64,000 bases of DNA from Delphinus delphis (GCF_949987515.2 NC_082702.1:54219600-54283599); one strand, 5' to 3'. Counted from the first letter of the stretch, positions 35,481 to 47,135 are shown. A program made the numbers and translations. Notes: a model not told the origin generated them from the letters alone.

Positions 35481-37324
35481 AGCCTTAGCTCACCAGTTAC
35501 GGTGTGTTATTCCTGGGTTTTTCCGGGACATGGGCAGAAGAAAAGCTGTCAGATGTGTATAATAGCCAAACATGGTATTCCTGATTTGGAAGAATTTATA
35601 ACAGATCCAAAATATACTTTGGAAATTCAAATCATACATCACTTCTCCTATAAATTTTAGTGGTCATTTCTGTTTAGTTTGTTTTAAAGATCTGATGCAT
35701 TTAAAGTTTAAATGTGGGAAAGTTATGCCTTCTCCCTTTGTTTTATTTCCCAGCACTATGACCAATGAGGCAAAGAATCCAAACTCATTAAGTTTCACAC
35801 ATAAAGAATTGAAATGTATACAGTACTTACAGACACTGCAGGCTGAATGATGAAGCTCTCTTTTTAGGCCTTGAACATGTTGACACACTCAATATTTTTC
35901 ATCCACAGAATGCGGTATGAGCATTGTCTCACACCACGTAACATTAATATTATTTTTATGACTGTGCAACGCAGTGACACGTTGCTGAGCTGCTGAGAAA
36001 TTTGAAGAATAAAAAAGATTTAAGACACTGAAAGAACCTTGAGTCATTGAGTTTGGAGATGTAGGGGGGAAGGTTGAAGTGTGTCTAGGAGCTGGTTACA
36101 CAGATTCTATCAGATGAACTGGAGCCAACATATGTATTTCTTAGACGGCCTGGACCCTAGGATCTAGTGCCAGTGGGTGTGGCTCAGCTCAGCACGGTGG
36201 GAATGTAGTGGGCTGGGGCTTACGCTAGCACAGCAAGAGAAGCAGGCCAGACATCGACGAGCTTGGAGGTAACCAGTGAACTTGTAGAAGGTCATACAAC
36301 CAGGGGAAGGAGATTGGCTACTGTGACGGTCATACTCTTGCTTGCCCCCTCCTGTCCCTGTGGGAAGCATCACTAATCAATCATGGCACTCTTGCCTTTT
36401 GAGTCCAGATGCAACCTCAGTGTCCTGCTCCTGGCGCAGAGTTGTCATAAAAAAAATCTGATTTTCCATGTAAATAGAAATCTACCTAACATTCCTAAAA
36501 CTATAAAAAAAATTAAGTATAAAACAAAGGCAGAAAGAAATCGAAGATTTGTAAATGAGGCTGCATGTTTTTAATGCAGTAACTCTTTTCTTCTCACCAT
36601 AGCAGATTGTTTAAAGGTAAAAAGACGAGATTTGTTTAATCAGCTCATTTAGTTGATAAACATTTATTGAGGACCTGGTAGAAGCCAGTTATATACATGC
36701 TAAGTGAGTAGCTGCCCACTCGTCTGGGCAGTTCTCAGCGCTGAACCTTGGGATGGGGAAGCCCAAACCATCTGCCCCAGATTTGAGGGAATTGGGTGTC
36801 CTGGATTTAGGGAAGAAACTGGGATCCCCAGAGACCTTCTGCCCAGTCTCCAGGTACAAGAGTTTCTCCAAGTATACCTTTCCCAGGAAGCGCCCTTGGG
36901 CCCCATACCCCTCGATTTTCCAGTTTTGAAATCGGAATGCTACTGATACAGACCGTGCAGTGTTCTCATGAAGATTCTGATGAGGGGTGCCTAGCTCAAT
37001 GAAGATGCTCCAGAAATGGCAGCAGATGTTGTCACTATGGTGATATTGCTATTGTTGTCATTATCCTTCCTCTGGGTGCACACCCTTGACATGTCAGACG
37101 TGGATACCCAGCTCTCTGAGCTTAGAAGCCACGTTAATACACTTGAGTTTGCATCCAAAGTCTACAGTCTGATTATTGACACATTTGACTGCCCAGCTCC
37201 AAGCAGAGAGGACCCACCAGGCCCTCACTGCAGTGTTCTCTTGGAAGCCTGTGCCTCAAACACCCTGGTGAGAAATAGCAGCTGGGACTCCAGACCAGGT
37301 ACCAAATCCCACAGTCTAGATGAG
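35481..37324. other. Intronic sequence, no feature recognised
   Basis: About 1.8 kb without an assignable repeat. The open frame at 37016-37372 (118 codons, +) begins with a hydrophobic run, but it continues into a MIR and has no known homologue, so it was not called. Confidence 0.45.
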
Positions 37325-37465
37325 GTTGACCGTTTAGGCTGCTCTGAGGTCAGACCAAGGCTCAAATCTTGACCTCACTCACTACTTACCAAGCTCGGAA
37401 CTGGGAGTTACTTCAGCTCTTACACCCTCAGTGTTCTCATCTGAAGGTTGGAAATTGCACTTAGT
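37325..37465 (+). repeat. MIR SINE fragment
   Basis: aaggctcaaatcttgacctc, ctcactacttaccaagctcg and cctcagtgttctcatctgaa. Confidence 0.65.
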
Positions 37466-37656
37466 GATTCCTACTGAGTCTTGACATATAAGTTCCCTCT
37501 CTTCCCAAACCATGACCAAGTCATACCAGGCAGATCAGAATGTGATGTAACATCTCCCCAGGAAACGATGTACAAGAAACCATAATTTCACATACAATTT
37601 CTGAGGTTAGGAGATGTCCCAAATTCATCCCTGGAGTGTCCATGAACTCCAGTATT

Positions 37657-37696
37657 AAAACCCCAATCCAAAAAAAAAAAAAAAAACCCCAATCCA
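37657..37696 (+). mobile_element. Bare poly(A) retroinsertion with 14-bp target duplication
   Basis: aaaaccccaatcca occurs twice, at 37657-37670 and 37683-37696, separated only by 12 further A residues. The upstream junction is tatt|aaaa, the L1 endonuclease preference TT|AAAA. This is what an insertion truncated to its poly(A) tail would leave. Confidence 0.7.
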
Positions 37697-37711
37697 TGAA
37701 GAGTAATTTTT

Positions 37712-37916
37712 TTTTTTGTTTTGGCGGTATGCGGGCCTCTCACTGTTGTGGCCTCTCCCGTTGCGGATCACAGGCTCCGGACGTGCAGGCTCAGCGGCCA
37801 TGGTTCACGGGCCTAGCCACTCTGCGGCACGTGGGATCTTCCCGGACCGGGGCACGAACCCGCATCCCCTGCATCGGCAGGCGGACTCTCAACCACGGCG
37901 CCACCAGGGAAGCCCC
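37712..37916 (-). mobile_element. CHR-type SINE (young), reverse orientation
   Basis: The head complement gcgccaccagggaagcccc ends the element; the B-box complement gggcacgaacccgcatcccc is inside, and a T run is the tail. A 13-bp target duplication, aagagtaattttt, is at 37699-37711 and 37917-37929, and the nick site fits TT|AAAA. Confidence 0.95.
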
Positions 37917-37974
37917 AAGAGTAATTTTTAAAGCGATCAATTTGTATGCCTACATCAAAAAAGACGAAGGCAAA

Positions 37975-38192
37975 TAATATGACCTAGAAATTCCACTCCT
38001 AAGTATATACACAAGAGAAATGAAAACATATGTCCACATGAAAATGCGTACATGAGTTCTCATAGCAACATTACCCATAATAGCCAAAAAAGTAGAAGCG
38101 ACCCAATGTCCATCTGTTGATGAATGGATAAGTAAAATGGGACAGATCCATACACTGGAGCATTATGTGGCCATAAAAAGGACTGAAATACT
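37975..38192 (+). mobile_element. L1M LINE fragment
   Basis: tatgacctagaaattccact, atagcaacattacccataat, gaccaatgtcc-like words and tggagcattatgtggccata. About 220 bp, dead. Confidence 0.8.
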
Positions 38193-38194
38193 GT

Positions 38195-38280
38195 GAGACA
38201 ATAAATGTCTGTTGCTTTAAGCCACCCAGTTTGTGGTGCTGTGTTACAGCAGCCCCGGGAAACTAATATAAGGGACTGCC
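38195..38280 (+). mobile_element. MLT1-family LTR 3' end
   Basis: caataaatgtctgttgcttt, aagccacccagtttgtggtg and acagcagccccgggaaacta match the MLT1 LTR end. Only the last 85 bp is present. Confidence 0.8.
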
Positions 38281-38299
38281 AATATGTATGGGTATGTTC

Positions 38300-38950
38300 C
38301 ATCCAAACATTAGACCTCGTGGTGCTTTCGCAGGCACAGAATACCGCGTGGATAATGGATGCTTTGGGGTAGGAGAGAGTTAAACAGCTCTGATCCTCCT
38401 GTGCTTACTGGCCAGATCCTCCTCATGACTTATGGATGACCGCATTAAAGGAAGCAAAGCTGGGAAAAGACGAAGTTTCCCAGCACAGCCTTTAAAGGAC
38501 CCCCATGTCACACCTCAAGGCCAATTAACATTTAGCCGAATTCTTGGTTCGCACCCCAACCAGCTGTCGGGCTGGCTCTCTGGAGAAGTCTGCGTGTTTG
38601 CTGAGATATAAACGTGCAGGGCTGCACACTGACATTTAGAGAGCCACCTCGAGGCCTGTGTCCTTTACTTAATGTGCTTTTTCTATTGTAATGGGAGGGC
38701 CGCACAGACGCCCCTGTTAGAATTGCTAATGGCTGTCACTTCTCGGTTCAAGGAAATGGTTGTCTGCTTTCAAGCAAATCCTGGGTCTTGGGACTCATGG
38801 CTTTGCACTGGAGCCTAGGACATGAGGAGGAGAGAAGAGCAAGAGGCCACATCCAGAACCACACGCCTTGTGATCCATTCCCCCACCCCCACAAATCACA
38901 TAGAAATGTCCAGATCACCTTGACCTTACATTTCAGTTCAGGTAGTAAAG
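38300..38950. promoter_or_regulatory. Repeat-free block, candidate conserved non-coding element
   Basis: No repeat over about 650 bp. It has retained CpGs and several homeobox-like or TAAT words (caattaacatttagcc at 38522, gaattgctaatggctg at 38722). Inferred from texture only. Confidence 0.25.
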
Positions 38951-38959
38951 CTTACTCTT

Positions 38960-39174
38960 GGGCTTCCTTGGTGGCGCAGTGGTTGAGAGTCCGCCTGCCG
39001 ATGCAGGGGACGCGGGTTCGTGCCCCGGTCCGGGAAGATCCCACATGCCGCGGAGCGGCTGGACCCGTGAGCCATGGCCGGCTGAGCCTGCGCGTCCGGA
39101 GCCTGTGCTCCACAACGGGAGAGGCCGCAGCGGTGACAGGCCCGCGTACTGCAAAAAAAAACAACAGCAAAAAA
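38960..39174 (+). mobile_element. CHR-type SINE (young)
   Basis: GGGCTTCCTTGGTGGCGCAG head, A box gtggcgcagtggttgagag, B box gggttcgtgccc, and a tail with A runs broken by acaacagc. Target duplication tactctt at 38953-38959 and 39176-39182. Confidence 0.95.
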
Positions 39175-39184
39175 GTACTCTTTT

Positions 39185-39460
39185 TCCAACCACTAAATAA
39201 TGTTTATTGCAAAAAAATTAGAAAGTTAGAAAAGAATACAAAGAATAAAATAAAAATTGCATGACCACACCAGTCAGAGATGATTGCTGTTAATATCTTG
39301 CTAAACATAATTCTCCTGCCCTATTTAAAAATTGCATATAGATAGGTCCATTTCTTACAAAAATGGGATCTCCACGTTCATACAGTTTTATTACCTGCTT
39401 TTTCCTCTCAACAATGTAATAGAAACATTTTCCATGCCATTAAATATTCTCCGACTAAGC
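39185..39460 (-). mobile_element. Old L1M/HAL1-like LINE fragment
   Basis: caaaaaaattagaaagttag and gcatatagataggtccattt, then caacaatgtaatagaaacat and ttttccatgccatt. Diverged. Confidence 0.55.
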
Positions 39461-40014
39461 ATTTATTTTTAATGTGGGTGCCTCTGGCTTGAACAGCAGC
39501 AGTTTTCAATACTGCAGAGAGCTATGCTGGGTGGATTTGAGTAGGTTTTTTTCTCACAGTATTATGATGATGTTTAAATGGTGTATCTGTGAAAATATCC
39601 CTGGCCACCCGTTCCTGGATAGGGAAGAATGTCCAGCCATTCTTGATTTGCTCAGACCCTGTAAAATACCCATTCCTCATAGCCACCGGGCCTTTTTCTG
39701 GATGGTAAGATATGCTGGGACTGAGGGTTCCAGAGTGCAGACCAGCAGTGAGTGTCTGGCTGATTGAGAGCTTGTCAAGGGGACATGGTTACAGGGGCAC
39801 ACCCCATCTTTCAGGGCGGCTGAAATGTAAATAACCATTGTACGTTCCAGGCTGAAATATATTACAGGGAAGATGTGAGAGACATGCAAATGTTGTAGGT
39901 TTCAAAAGCAGATAACCTACAGCAGGAAGTAGGGGCCGCCTTCAGGATGTGAGGGACCCTTGAGCCAAGCCCTCAAGGGCAGGTACGGTTTGGAGAGACA
40001 GAGGGCAGTAGACG
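39461..40014. other. Intronic sequence, nothing recognised
   Basis: About 550 bp with no assignable feature. Confidence 0.4.
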
Positions 40015-40185
40015 TTTGGGTAGGCACTGGTCTGCTAGTGTTTAATGAACATCTACTGTACACCTGACAATAGGCAGGTGTCACAGATATGACAATGAAG
40101 AGACATCAGTGATCCCTGGCTCCTGACAGCTTACAGCTTTGTAAACATATGGCAGAATTCAGAGTGATAAGCGGTCCAGTAAGAG
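40015..40185 (+). repeat. Ancient interspersed repeat (family not named)
   Basis: gaacatctactgtacacctg, ctggctcctgacagcttaca and agagtgataagcggtccagt. Confidence 0.5.
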
Positions 40186-40199
40186 AGCATCCTGGTGCA

Positions 40200-40382
40200 A
40201 TCATAGTAATAATAAATGCTCAACAGATGTTCACTACTGGGTGTTGTGCATTTATCATCTCATTTAGTCCTCCCAGCAACACTGTGGGGTAGATTCTACT
40301 ATGTCCCCTCTTTTACAAATGATAAAAGTGAGACTTCGTGAGAGTAACTCGTCCACGGTCAACACGTGCAGCTAGTTGGTGG
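40200..40382 (-). repeat. MIR SINE, reverse
   Basis: aataataaatgctcaacag, atctcatttagtcctcccag, ctcttttacaaatgataaaa and acgtgcagctagttggt. Confidence 0.85.
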
Positions 40383-40389
40383 TGTTCCC

Positions 40390-40600
40390 TTCATGATGCG
40401 CTAATCATTTTGCAGGCATCCTCTTCCTTAATCCTCACGACAACCTTTCAAGGTAGATGATGATATACCCATTTTCAGAGGCAGTATTGGAAGCACCAAG
40501 AAAGTTAAGTGATTTGTCCAGGTCCACACAGGTAGCAAGGGGTGGGACAGGGCTGCATCTAATGTCTGATTCTGAGGGCCACACCATCTCCACACCTCGT
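40390..40600 (-). repeat. MIR SINE, reverse (second copy)
   Basis: cttccttaatcctcacgaca, gatatacccattttcagagg and tttgtccaggtccacacagg, following directly after another reverse MIR. Confidence 0.85.
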
Positions 40601-40679
40601 TATTATGACCTCAGCAAGAGGTGGATCCTGGCTGGTCCAGGGGACTGTTACTCACCAAGATTCAGAGTTTCCTAAGGCT

Positions 40680-41275
40680 TAAGTCACGCTCGATCATTCT
40701 TTCCAATTTTAAGTATTTATTAGGCATCTTTGATGTCCAAGAACTATACTGATGGGCACAGAGTCACAGCCGTTGAGAAGCTTACAGGCTAGCAGGGAGC
40801 TAAATGTGCAATAGTGATAAGGTGGGTATTTATTAAACGTAAGCACGAATAAGGCACAGTGTGAGTACAGAAAAGTAGACTCCAAAGTAGACGTGGCAGA
40901 ATGCGGACAGGCTTCACAGAGGAGTAACGTGGGAGCTGAGACTTAACCGATGAGTAGGTGCCTGCTTGGGGGACACGTGGATGGAAGCCGTCCTAGGCAA
41001 TGGGAACAGTGTTTGCGGAGGCATAGAGGTGAAGAGAACCTGGCAGGGTTAAGAAACCATGGCCAGCGATTAAGTATTGCTGGGCTAACGAATGAGGGGA
41101 GGCGTGGTAGGAGATGCGATTAGAGGGGGACAGATCTCCAAGGGCCTTCAAGTGCCAATCCACAGGGCTGAGACAGGGTTCTGGTAGCAATAAGGAGCTG
41201 TGGAAAGATTTAGAGCACAGCAGCAGGGATGAGGGTTGAGTGTTAGAAAGATAGTTGTCATGAAAGTGCACTTGA
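40680..41275 (+). repeat. Ancient interspersed repeat (family not named)
   Basis: aagcttacaggctagcaggg, gcttcacagaggagtaacgt, ctccaagggccttcaagtgc and ggagctgtggaaagatttag follow the old family's 5'-to-3' order over about 550 bp. Confidence 0.55.
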
Positions 41276-42059
41276 GGTGGTGAGATGGCACTCAGGAAGA
41301 CCACAGAGGCTTATTTTTTGTGCCTTGAACTAAAGGAGAAGTAATGGGAATGGAAAGAAGAGGATGGATATAAACAATTTAAGGGGGTGGAATTGATCAA
41401 CCTGGTAATTGATTAAATTGGGTCTGGGGAGGTTCCTAAGTCTGAGATCAGTGCACCACCCAATTTTCATATCTGTCCATTTCATTACTTTCCCGTTTCT
41501 TTCACGCTCTCTTATTAAAAGTTCTGTGGGGTCGGAGTTGACTGTAATAAGAAGTCTGAGAACTGCCAAATAGCAACACTTAGCATCCCCGTTAGGTGAC
41601 AGATCTCTGTTTGTGGGAGTCAGTGTTTATAAAAGAAAGAAAAGCGCATTCCGCGTAGAAGGGGTCATTTACTCTGTTTATTTTTTAAATACTTTTATGT
41701 TGTTGAAATCCCAGCCTTTGATGTTTAGGTCTGTAATGAAATTTGGGCAGATTGGATTTCAGCTGGCATTTAATGAAATATGCTTTTTATTTTTTGTAAG
41801 TTAATGAAAACCTTTTTCTCTTTTATAAAAATCACAACTATATTCATTCGTGTACGCAACAAATGAATATGGGACATTTGGAAGGCAGGTATGGTCTCTG
41901 CCCTCATAAAGCTTATAGTCGAGTCATCTATCCAAAACTACATCTTCAGCATTTGCTCCTATTTTAAATAGGTGCTCACTGCCTTGAATATCAATAGAGC
42001 AGAATAGCAAGAATGTCAGAAGTCAGTCCTCAAGAATTACTTTCAGTGTTTTTAAAATA
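41276..42059. other. Intronic sequence, little recognised
   Basis: About 41850-41930 has a fragment like the old unnamed family (tggtctctgccctcataaag). The rest is featureless. Confidence 0.4.
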
Positions 42060-42425
42060 TTTCATACTTAACTATCCATCCCACGTGCCTCTACCTCAGG
42101 ACCTTTGCACTTGCTAACTCATCTGCCTGGATTGCTCTCTCCCAGGGTATCTTTGTGGCTCCTCCTTGGTCTCTTCATGGCTCTGATCAGATGTGACCTT
42201 CTTTGAGCCTCCACCCTCACTCCAGAACTCTCCATCCCCCTTCTTAATTTTTTCCTATAGCATCTATCTCTGTTGGTTTTGTTACAGTCTGTCTCCTCAC
42301 CTAGAAGATAAGCTCCATGGCGGGGTGGGGGTGCCTTTGTGACTTTTGTCTGCAGCTCTATCCCCACCAACTAAACAAACACATGGCTCTCAGTTGGCCC
42401 TCAGAGAACATTTGAGGAATAAATG
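42060..42425 (+). repeat. L2 LINE fragment
   Basis: tacctcaggacctttgcact, gcctggattgctctctccca, tcagatgtgaccttctttga, agataagctccatggcgggg and gaacatttgaggaataaatg. A good L2 3' match with poly-family order. Confidence 0.85.
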
Positions 42426-42938
42426 AAGAACCCTCTCTGTGTCTCAGGTTCTCACCTGCAGCCTGGGGGCAGGGGGAGGGCTTGCTGAGATGTGAGTGAA
42501 AGGAGAGCATCAGAGTCTCAGGATTCTTGGCTGGGGCGGGGGGGAACCACGGCCAGCGTCATGAGCAGGTCAGGCTGCTTGAGCAGGACAGCACTCAGCC
42601 AATGTCTCTCTGTCTTTATACCGATGTTTCCTGGTTTTTACACAGCTCTTGGCTTAATATGTTTTTCTCCATTGGGCCCAAAATACAATTTAAAAGGGAA
42701 AAAAAATATTCTGAGGGTATAGATCTAATGTCATAAGCATCACTTTGGAGAAGTTTTATGTTTATTTTGTGGTTTTTCTTTTTTAACACTGTAACTTTTA
42801 AAATGTAAGGTATTTCCTCGTAACCCAAACCATATATTTTTCTAGTAGGAAAAAATAGTAAATATAGATAACCCAAAACAGGGAGGAAAAAAGAATATGT
42901 ATCTGTAATTCCATCATACTGACCTAACCATTGTAAAC

Positions 42939-42940
<2 letters not shown>
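42426..42940. other. Intronic sequence, nothing recognised
   Basis: About 515 bp without assignable features. Confidence 0.4.
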
Positions 42941-42985
<45 letters not shown>

Positions 42986-43015
42986 ACGGACGGATGGATA
43001 GATAGATAGATATAG
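42941..43015. repeat. Compound microsatellite (TG)22-(GGAC/GGAT/GATA)n
   Basis: TG runs unbroken from 42941 to 42984 (22 units), followed by ggacggacggatggatagat and further GATA units. Confidence 0.97.
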
Positions 43016-43364
43016 AGATGGACTTCTAAACATATATATATATAATCTCCCCCTGGCCAGTGGTTACAGCTGCTGGTGTACCATATGCTGGGCCAGTCCA
43101 GGTGGCCTTCCCTCCCTCAGTGTCGTGATGCTGCTAAACCAGGACCTCTTTCCACCTTCCTGCACCCTATAACTCCTTCCCAAATTGCTCCAAAGTTTGT
43201 ATTCTGCTGTCTCAGGAAATAGCAGTCAAAGGGAGACACAGTGACCCACACTCAGACAAGGGCAGTGGGAATAGCGAAGATGGGATTATGTGAGATTCCT
43301 TTTTAAGAGAGAGTCAGAGAGGATGAGAGAGGGTACCAGGGCCTCCTAGTCTGGTGGCCTGAGT
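43016..43364. other. Intronic sequence, nothing recognised
   Basis: About 350 bp without assignable features apart from a short TA run at 43034-43043. Confidence 0.4.
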
Positions 43365-43795
43365 GGAGAAGGACACCACAAACCAGAACAGGGAAGGAGT
43401 GTGCTTGGCTCGGAAGATCGTGAGTTTGCTTTGGGACCTGCTGTATTTGCAGTGCTTGTGAAACGTTCAGGTGGAAATGTCAAGCAAGCAGTTAGAAGTG
43501 TGTATCTGGGAATTAGGAGAGATTTGGACATAAAAGAGACAGGTGGTAATTGAAGCTGTTGGCATCAGTAAGGTGGGGAGAAATGAAGCTGTGGGAATAC
43601 CGGCATCTCCAAGAAGGCAGACATTTAGAGACTTGGTGGAGAGTGTTCAAAGAGCCGCCCATACCTGGCGACTGACCCGAAAAAAGCTCCGATCCTTCCA
43701 AGCCCAGCCCATCCAGGGCTGGTGTGAACAGATGGGAAATGGGTTCCCGTATGGAATCCATGGGCTACCACTAAGAGAGGCTATGAGGTGATGAG
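43365..43795 (+). repeat. Ancient interspersed repeat (family not named)
   Basis: aacgttcaggtggaaatgtc, aagcaagcagttagaagtgt and gtatctgggaattaggagag are the 3'-part words of the same old family. Confidence 0.5.
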
Positions 43796-43802
43796 GGGAC
43801 CC

Positions 43803-44040
43803 CAGAGTGTAGCAGTTAGGAGTGTAGGCTGTGGACCCAGGAACTTGCGTTCCAGTCCCAGCTCCGTCATGTAAGAGCTGTGTGTCCTTGGGCAACAGAA
43901 TCCTGACCGATACGGTGGGAGCTACAGTCCTACCCTCCTAAGGGCGGGGTGGGTCATGAGGATCGGCAGAGGCAAGGCACACGAAGGGTTAAGCACCGTT
44001 TCCAGCTCATAGCAAGTGCTCGATGAGGGACGTAGCCATG
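43803..44040 (+). repeat. MIR SINE, near full length
   Basis: gtagcagttaggagtgtagg, ttccagtcccagctccgtca, gctgtgtgtccttgggcaac and tcatagcaagtgctcgatga. Confidence 0.88.
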
Positions 44041-44809
44041 ATTATTAATAATGACTGACGGTCTGAATGGGACCCAGCTGGACTGGTAAGGAATGAGTAC
44101 TTGTGGCCTGGAGCAGAGAGAGCCGTCCACAGGTTGGGGTTAGAGCCAGGAGGGAGCACGAGGCACAGAGGTATGGTCTCATCCCAGGGCTGAGGACTGA
44201 CCCCCATCGGGACCTGAGCTGAGGCTCTGGGATTCCCTCTGAGACATCTCTATAGGCAACAGAGCTCAATTCCCCTCTACTTTGAAAAGGGCACTGGAGA
44301 GGAGCTGGAGGGAACGCAGAACACTCTATTTATTGTTATTTTTAAAAAGTAAAATGGAAAGGAGCCCTCCAAGGGCATGTTCGCGGGTTTTATTATTTGT
44401 GAGGAAAAACACACTTGTCTTTATCAACATTCTGTCTGTCTGCGAGACTGGGCCGGCAAAGGGCAAGACCAAATGTTAAGTCATAATATTTGACTCCTTG
44501 TTCCTTGCTCAGGTAACATGCAAGGGTGTTAATAGGCTCAGCTCTTGTCAGCTGAGCCAAGACAATTTCAAGACCGAAATGAATGATGCAGCCAAGATCA
44601 CAAAAGGGCCGCCTTGTGCGAATGGGGCAGGAGATCCCGATACCCTGGGTGGTCTTGTCCAGATCATGTGGGAGGAAGGTGAGCAAGAGGACTCACTGTT
44701 CCAGGCATGAAAATGGCCAGAGAGCCTTCCAGAATAATCCACGGCCGGGTTATCCTTGTTGCCCTTTCTCCCTAGTAATATGAATTCGCTTTTGGAACAA
44801 CAGCAGTGG
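44041..44809. other. Intronic sequence, nothing recognised
   Basis: About 770 bp without repeat or gene signal. Confidence 0.4.
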
Positions 44810-45780
44810 CATAAGTGGAATCCGTCTTGTATGATTTTTCCTCGGATGATTTAGAATTAGTTCAGTCTGTCTTCAAAGAGTGACAGCGTACAAGGGCTAT
44901 CCTGAATTGCTTTCCTGTCCTCGGGTGGGGTGGGTGGGTGTCAGTGGCCGATTCATTACTCTCAGTGGGGTCCTTTGTTTCTAAAGCTACCTGGGATTAT
45001 TACAGCAATAGAACTCTAAAGCAAAGTAAGCTTTGCATAAAAACGCATTTGGCTTCAGAGAAAACATACAATACTGATGAAAAGTAACCCTGGATGGCAG
45101 ATTCCCGTAAGAGGTCACATCTGCATGGGAGCAGCTCTAGGAAACGGGCATGGATCTTGACAAAGGCCGCTTAGACTGTGCTTGTCTAAGGGGAGGAGGT
45201 AACGCTGATTAAGCGCCTGAAATTAACGGGCAAAAGGCCATTAACATGCAGAGATCCAAGAGCAGGCAAAGGTGGTAAAGCCGCAATTGCTCCAAGTCGT
45301 AGGCATTTAGAACCAGATTTTAGAAACATCCTCCAGCCCTCGGCGGGCTCACGTGCTTTTGTCACTGGGAGTCAGTAATTGAATTTTCTGGATGTTTTGA
45401 CCAATATGTATCTTTGTGAAGCCGATTACACAGCAGAACGCAATTTTTAGTCTGACCTTAAAAACATTACCTTATGCTGTGTGATTAGAAAACATGCAGA
45501 GAGTGCCGCCCTTCTCACTGCACTTGATCTGGGGGAGAGGGAAGGGAAAAAAAACCCTTGCTATTCCCTGTCACCTAGTAAGATTCATTTAGATTCTATG
45601 CAGATAATTTAATAACAGATTTTGTAAAACCTTAACATAAGGAGCCGCCGTAAAACGTATTATCTTTTATTACCCATACAGAGAATGACATTTTAGAAGG
45701 TAATAAATCGAAACCCAAGAAAAGCTATTTGCTTTCGGAGGCTGCTTGGCGGATGACAGGGATACCAGTTTCCCGATTTT
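44810..45780. promoter_or_regulatory. Repeat-free block, candidate conserved non-coding element
   Basis: Nearly 1 kb with no recognisable repeat, and an unusual number of retained CpGs within AT-rich DNA (taacgctgattaagcgcctg at 45200, gccgcaattgctccaagtcg at 45280). Several TAAT/ATTA words occur (attaacgggc, taattgaatt, gtgtgattag). This looks constrained, but no alignment was available. Confidence 0.35.
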
Positions 45781-46865
45781 ATACTGTGGCACCTATGGCT
45801 CCCCAGGGTCACCTGAGGCAGCCCCCAGATGGGTTTGCTGAGGCCTGTCTGAGAAACATTCCCTGGCCCTCTCTTCTTTTTTGAAAGGTCGTTCCCATCC
45901 AGACCTCACTGCTGAGCATTGGGTTGTCCCACCTTTACCGGTCCCCTTTCCGTCTTACACAATCGGGATTTGTGACAGGCCAAGAGCTGAGCCTGGGCTT
46001 GGGACCTGCCCTGGGGCATCTGCCATGAGGTAGGGGAGAGCTCACCCCACCAGCATCAGAGAAGGCCAAGCCTCCCTTGGCATGGATGCCTCTCTAACGG
46101 GGAAGAACTTTCCCTGCTCGCTCCTGGAAAGCTAGAGCCTTATCACCGTGCCCTACCCTGCACAGCCCAGCCATCTAGAGACCAGCTCAGCCTGTCCAAC
46201 CTTGCCCAGGCCCTGCAGACCCACAACTGCTGCAACCCAGAAGAGCATCCCTGAGGCCAAGTTTTCTGCGTACTGATCCACATCACCATCTTTTGATTTA
46301 TTCATTCGTCAGATATTAACAGAGAGTACCAGACACTTGGATGGCTGTGTGATTTTTCCCCGGGGGGTTTAGAATTCAATTTATTTTCAAAGAGTGTAAC
46401 CCAGTGGCCACATAAAGGCAGTATTTGGGGGCCTCCATGTCTCAGGGGGCCAGGTGTCGGGGATATGGCAGGAGTAAGTTAGAGACAGGGTCCTTGCTTC
46501 TATCGACGGCTATAATGAATACTTGGAAAGTGACTGACATATTGAAAACCGTATATTTTGAAGAGAAAACTCTCCAATAAACTGATCTGGTATTTACCAC
46601 TTTGTAGATGGGAAAAAATTCATCTCCTCTTCCTAGTGGACAGAGTTGTAGGAAAGGTCTCGTTGACGTTACGCTTCAAAGGATTGAAATGGAAATATTT
46701 TCCAGAGGAAAGATAGCGGATGCTATTCTGGGAAGGTGGGCAGTTCTGGGAAGGGGGCAGCTGGGAGTGAAATGAAGGTGGCAGCTGGTAACAATGAGCA
46801 CCACATGGGGCAGGGAGGCTGGCGAGCATGTTGGCTCTGCAGGATGCTTGATGAGCGCTCTCCAG
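45781..46865. other. Intronic sequence, nothing recognised
   Basis: About 1.1 kb, moderately GC-rich in the first half, without repeat or gene signal. Confidence 0.4.
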
Positions 46866-47135
46866 AGAAGCTGTATCCGTTCCCCACGGCTGCCATAGCA
46901 AGACCACAAAATCTGTGGCTTAAACAGTTCTGGAAATCAGAAGTCCAAAATGAGTTTCACTGGGGTAAAAGTCAAGGTGTCAGTGGGGCTGATTCCTTCT
47001 GGAAGCTCTAGGGAAACATTTGTCCCCTTGCCTTTCCCACCTTCTAGAGACCACCTGCATTCCTTAGCTCATCATCCCTTCCCCCATCTCTCCATCTTTA
47101 AGGCCAGCAGTGTACCATCTTCTTCATCTTCAAGC

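Noticed and set aside
37016..37372. 118-codon frame with an N-terminal hydrophobic run resembling a signal peptide
   Set aside because: Its end lies in a MIR SINE and no homologue is recognised; probably chance.
38960..39174. tRNA gene
   Set aside because: A and B boxes are present because the SINE head derives from a tRNA. The rest does not fold as a tRNA and the element has a target duplication.
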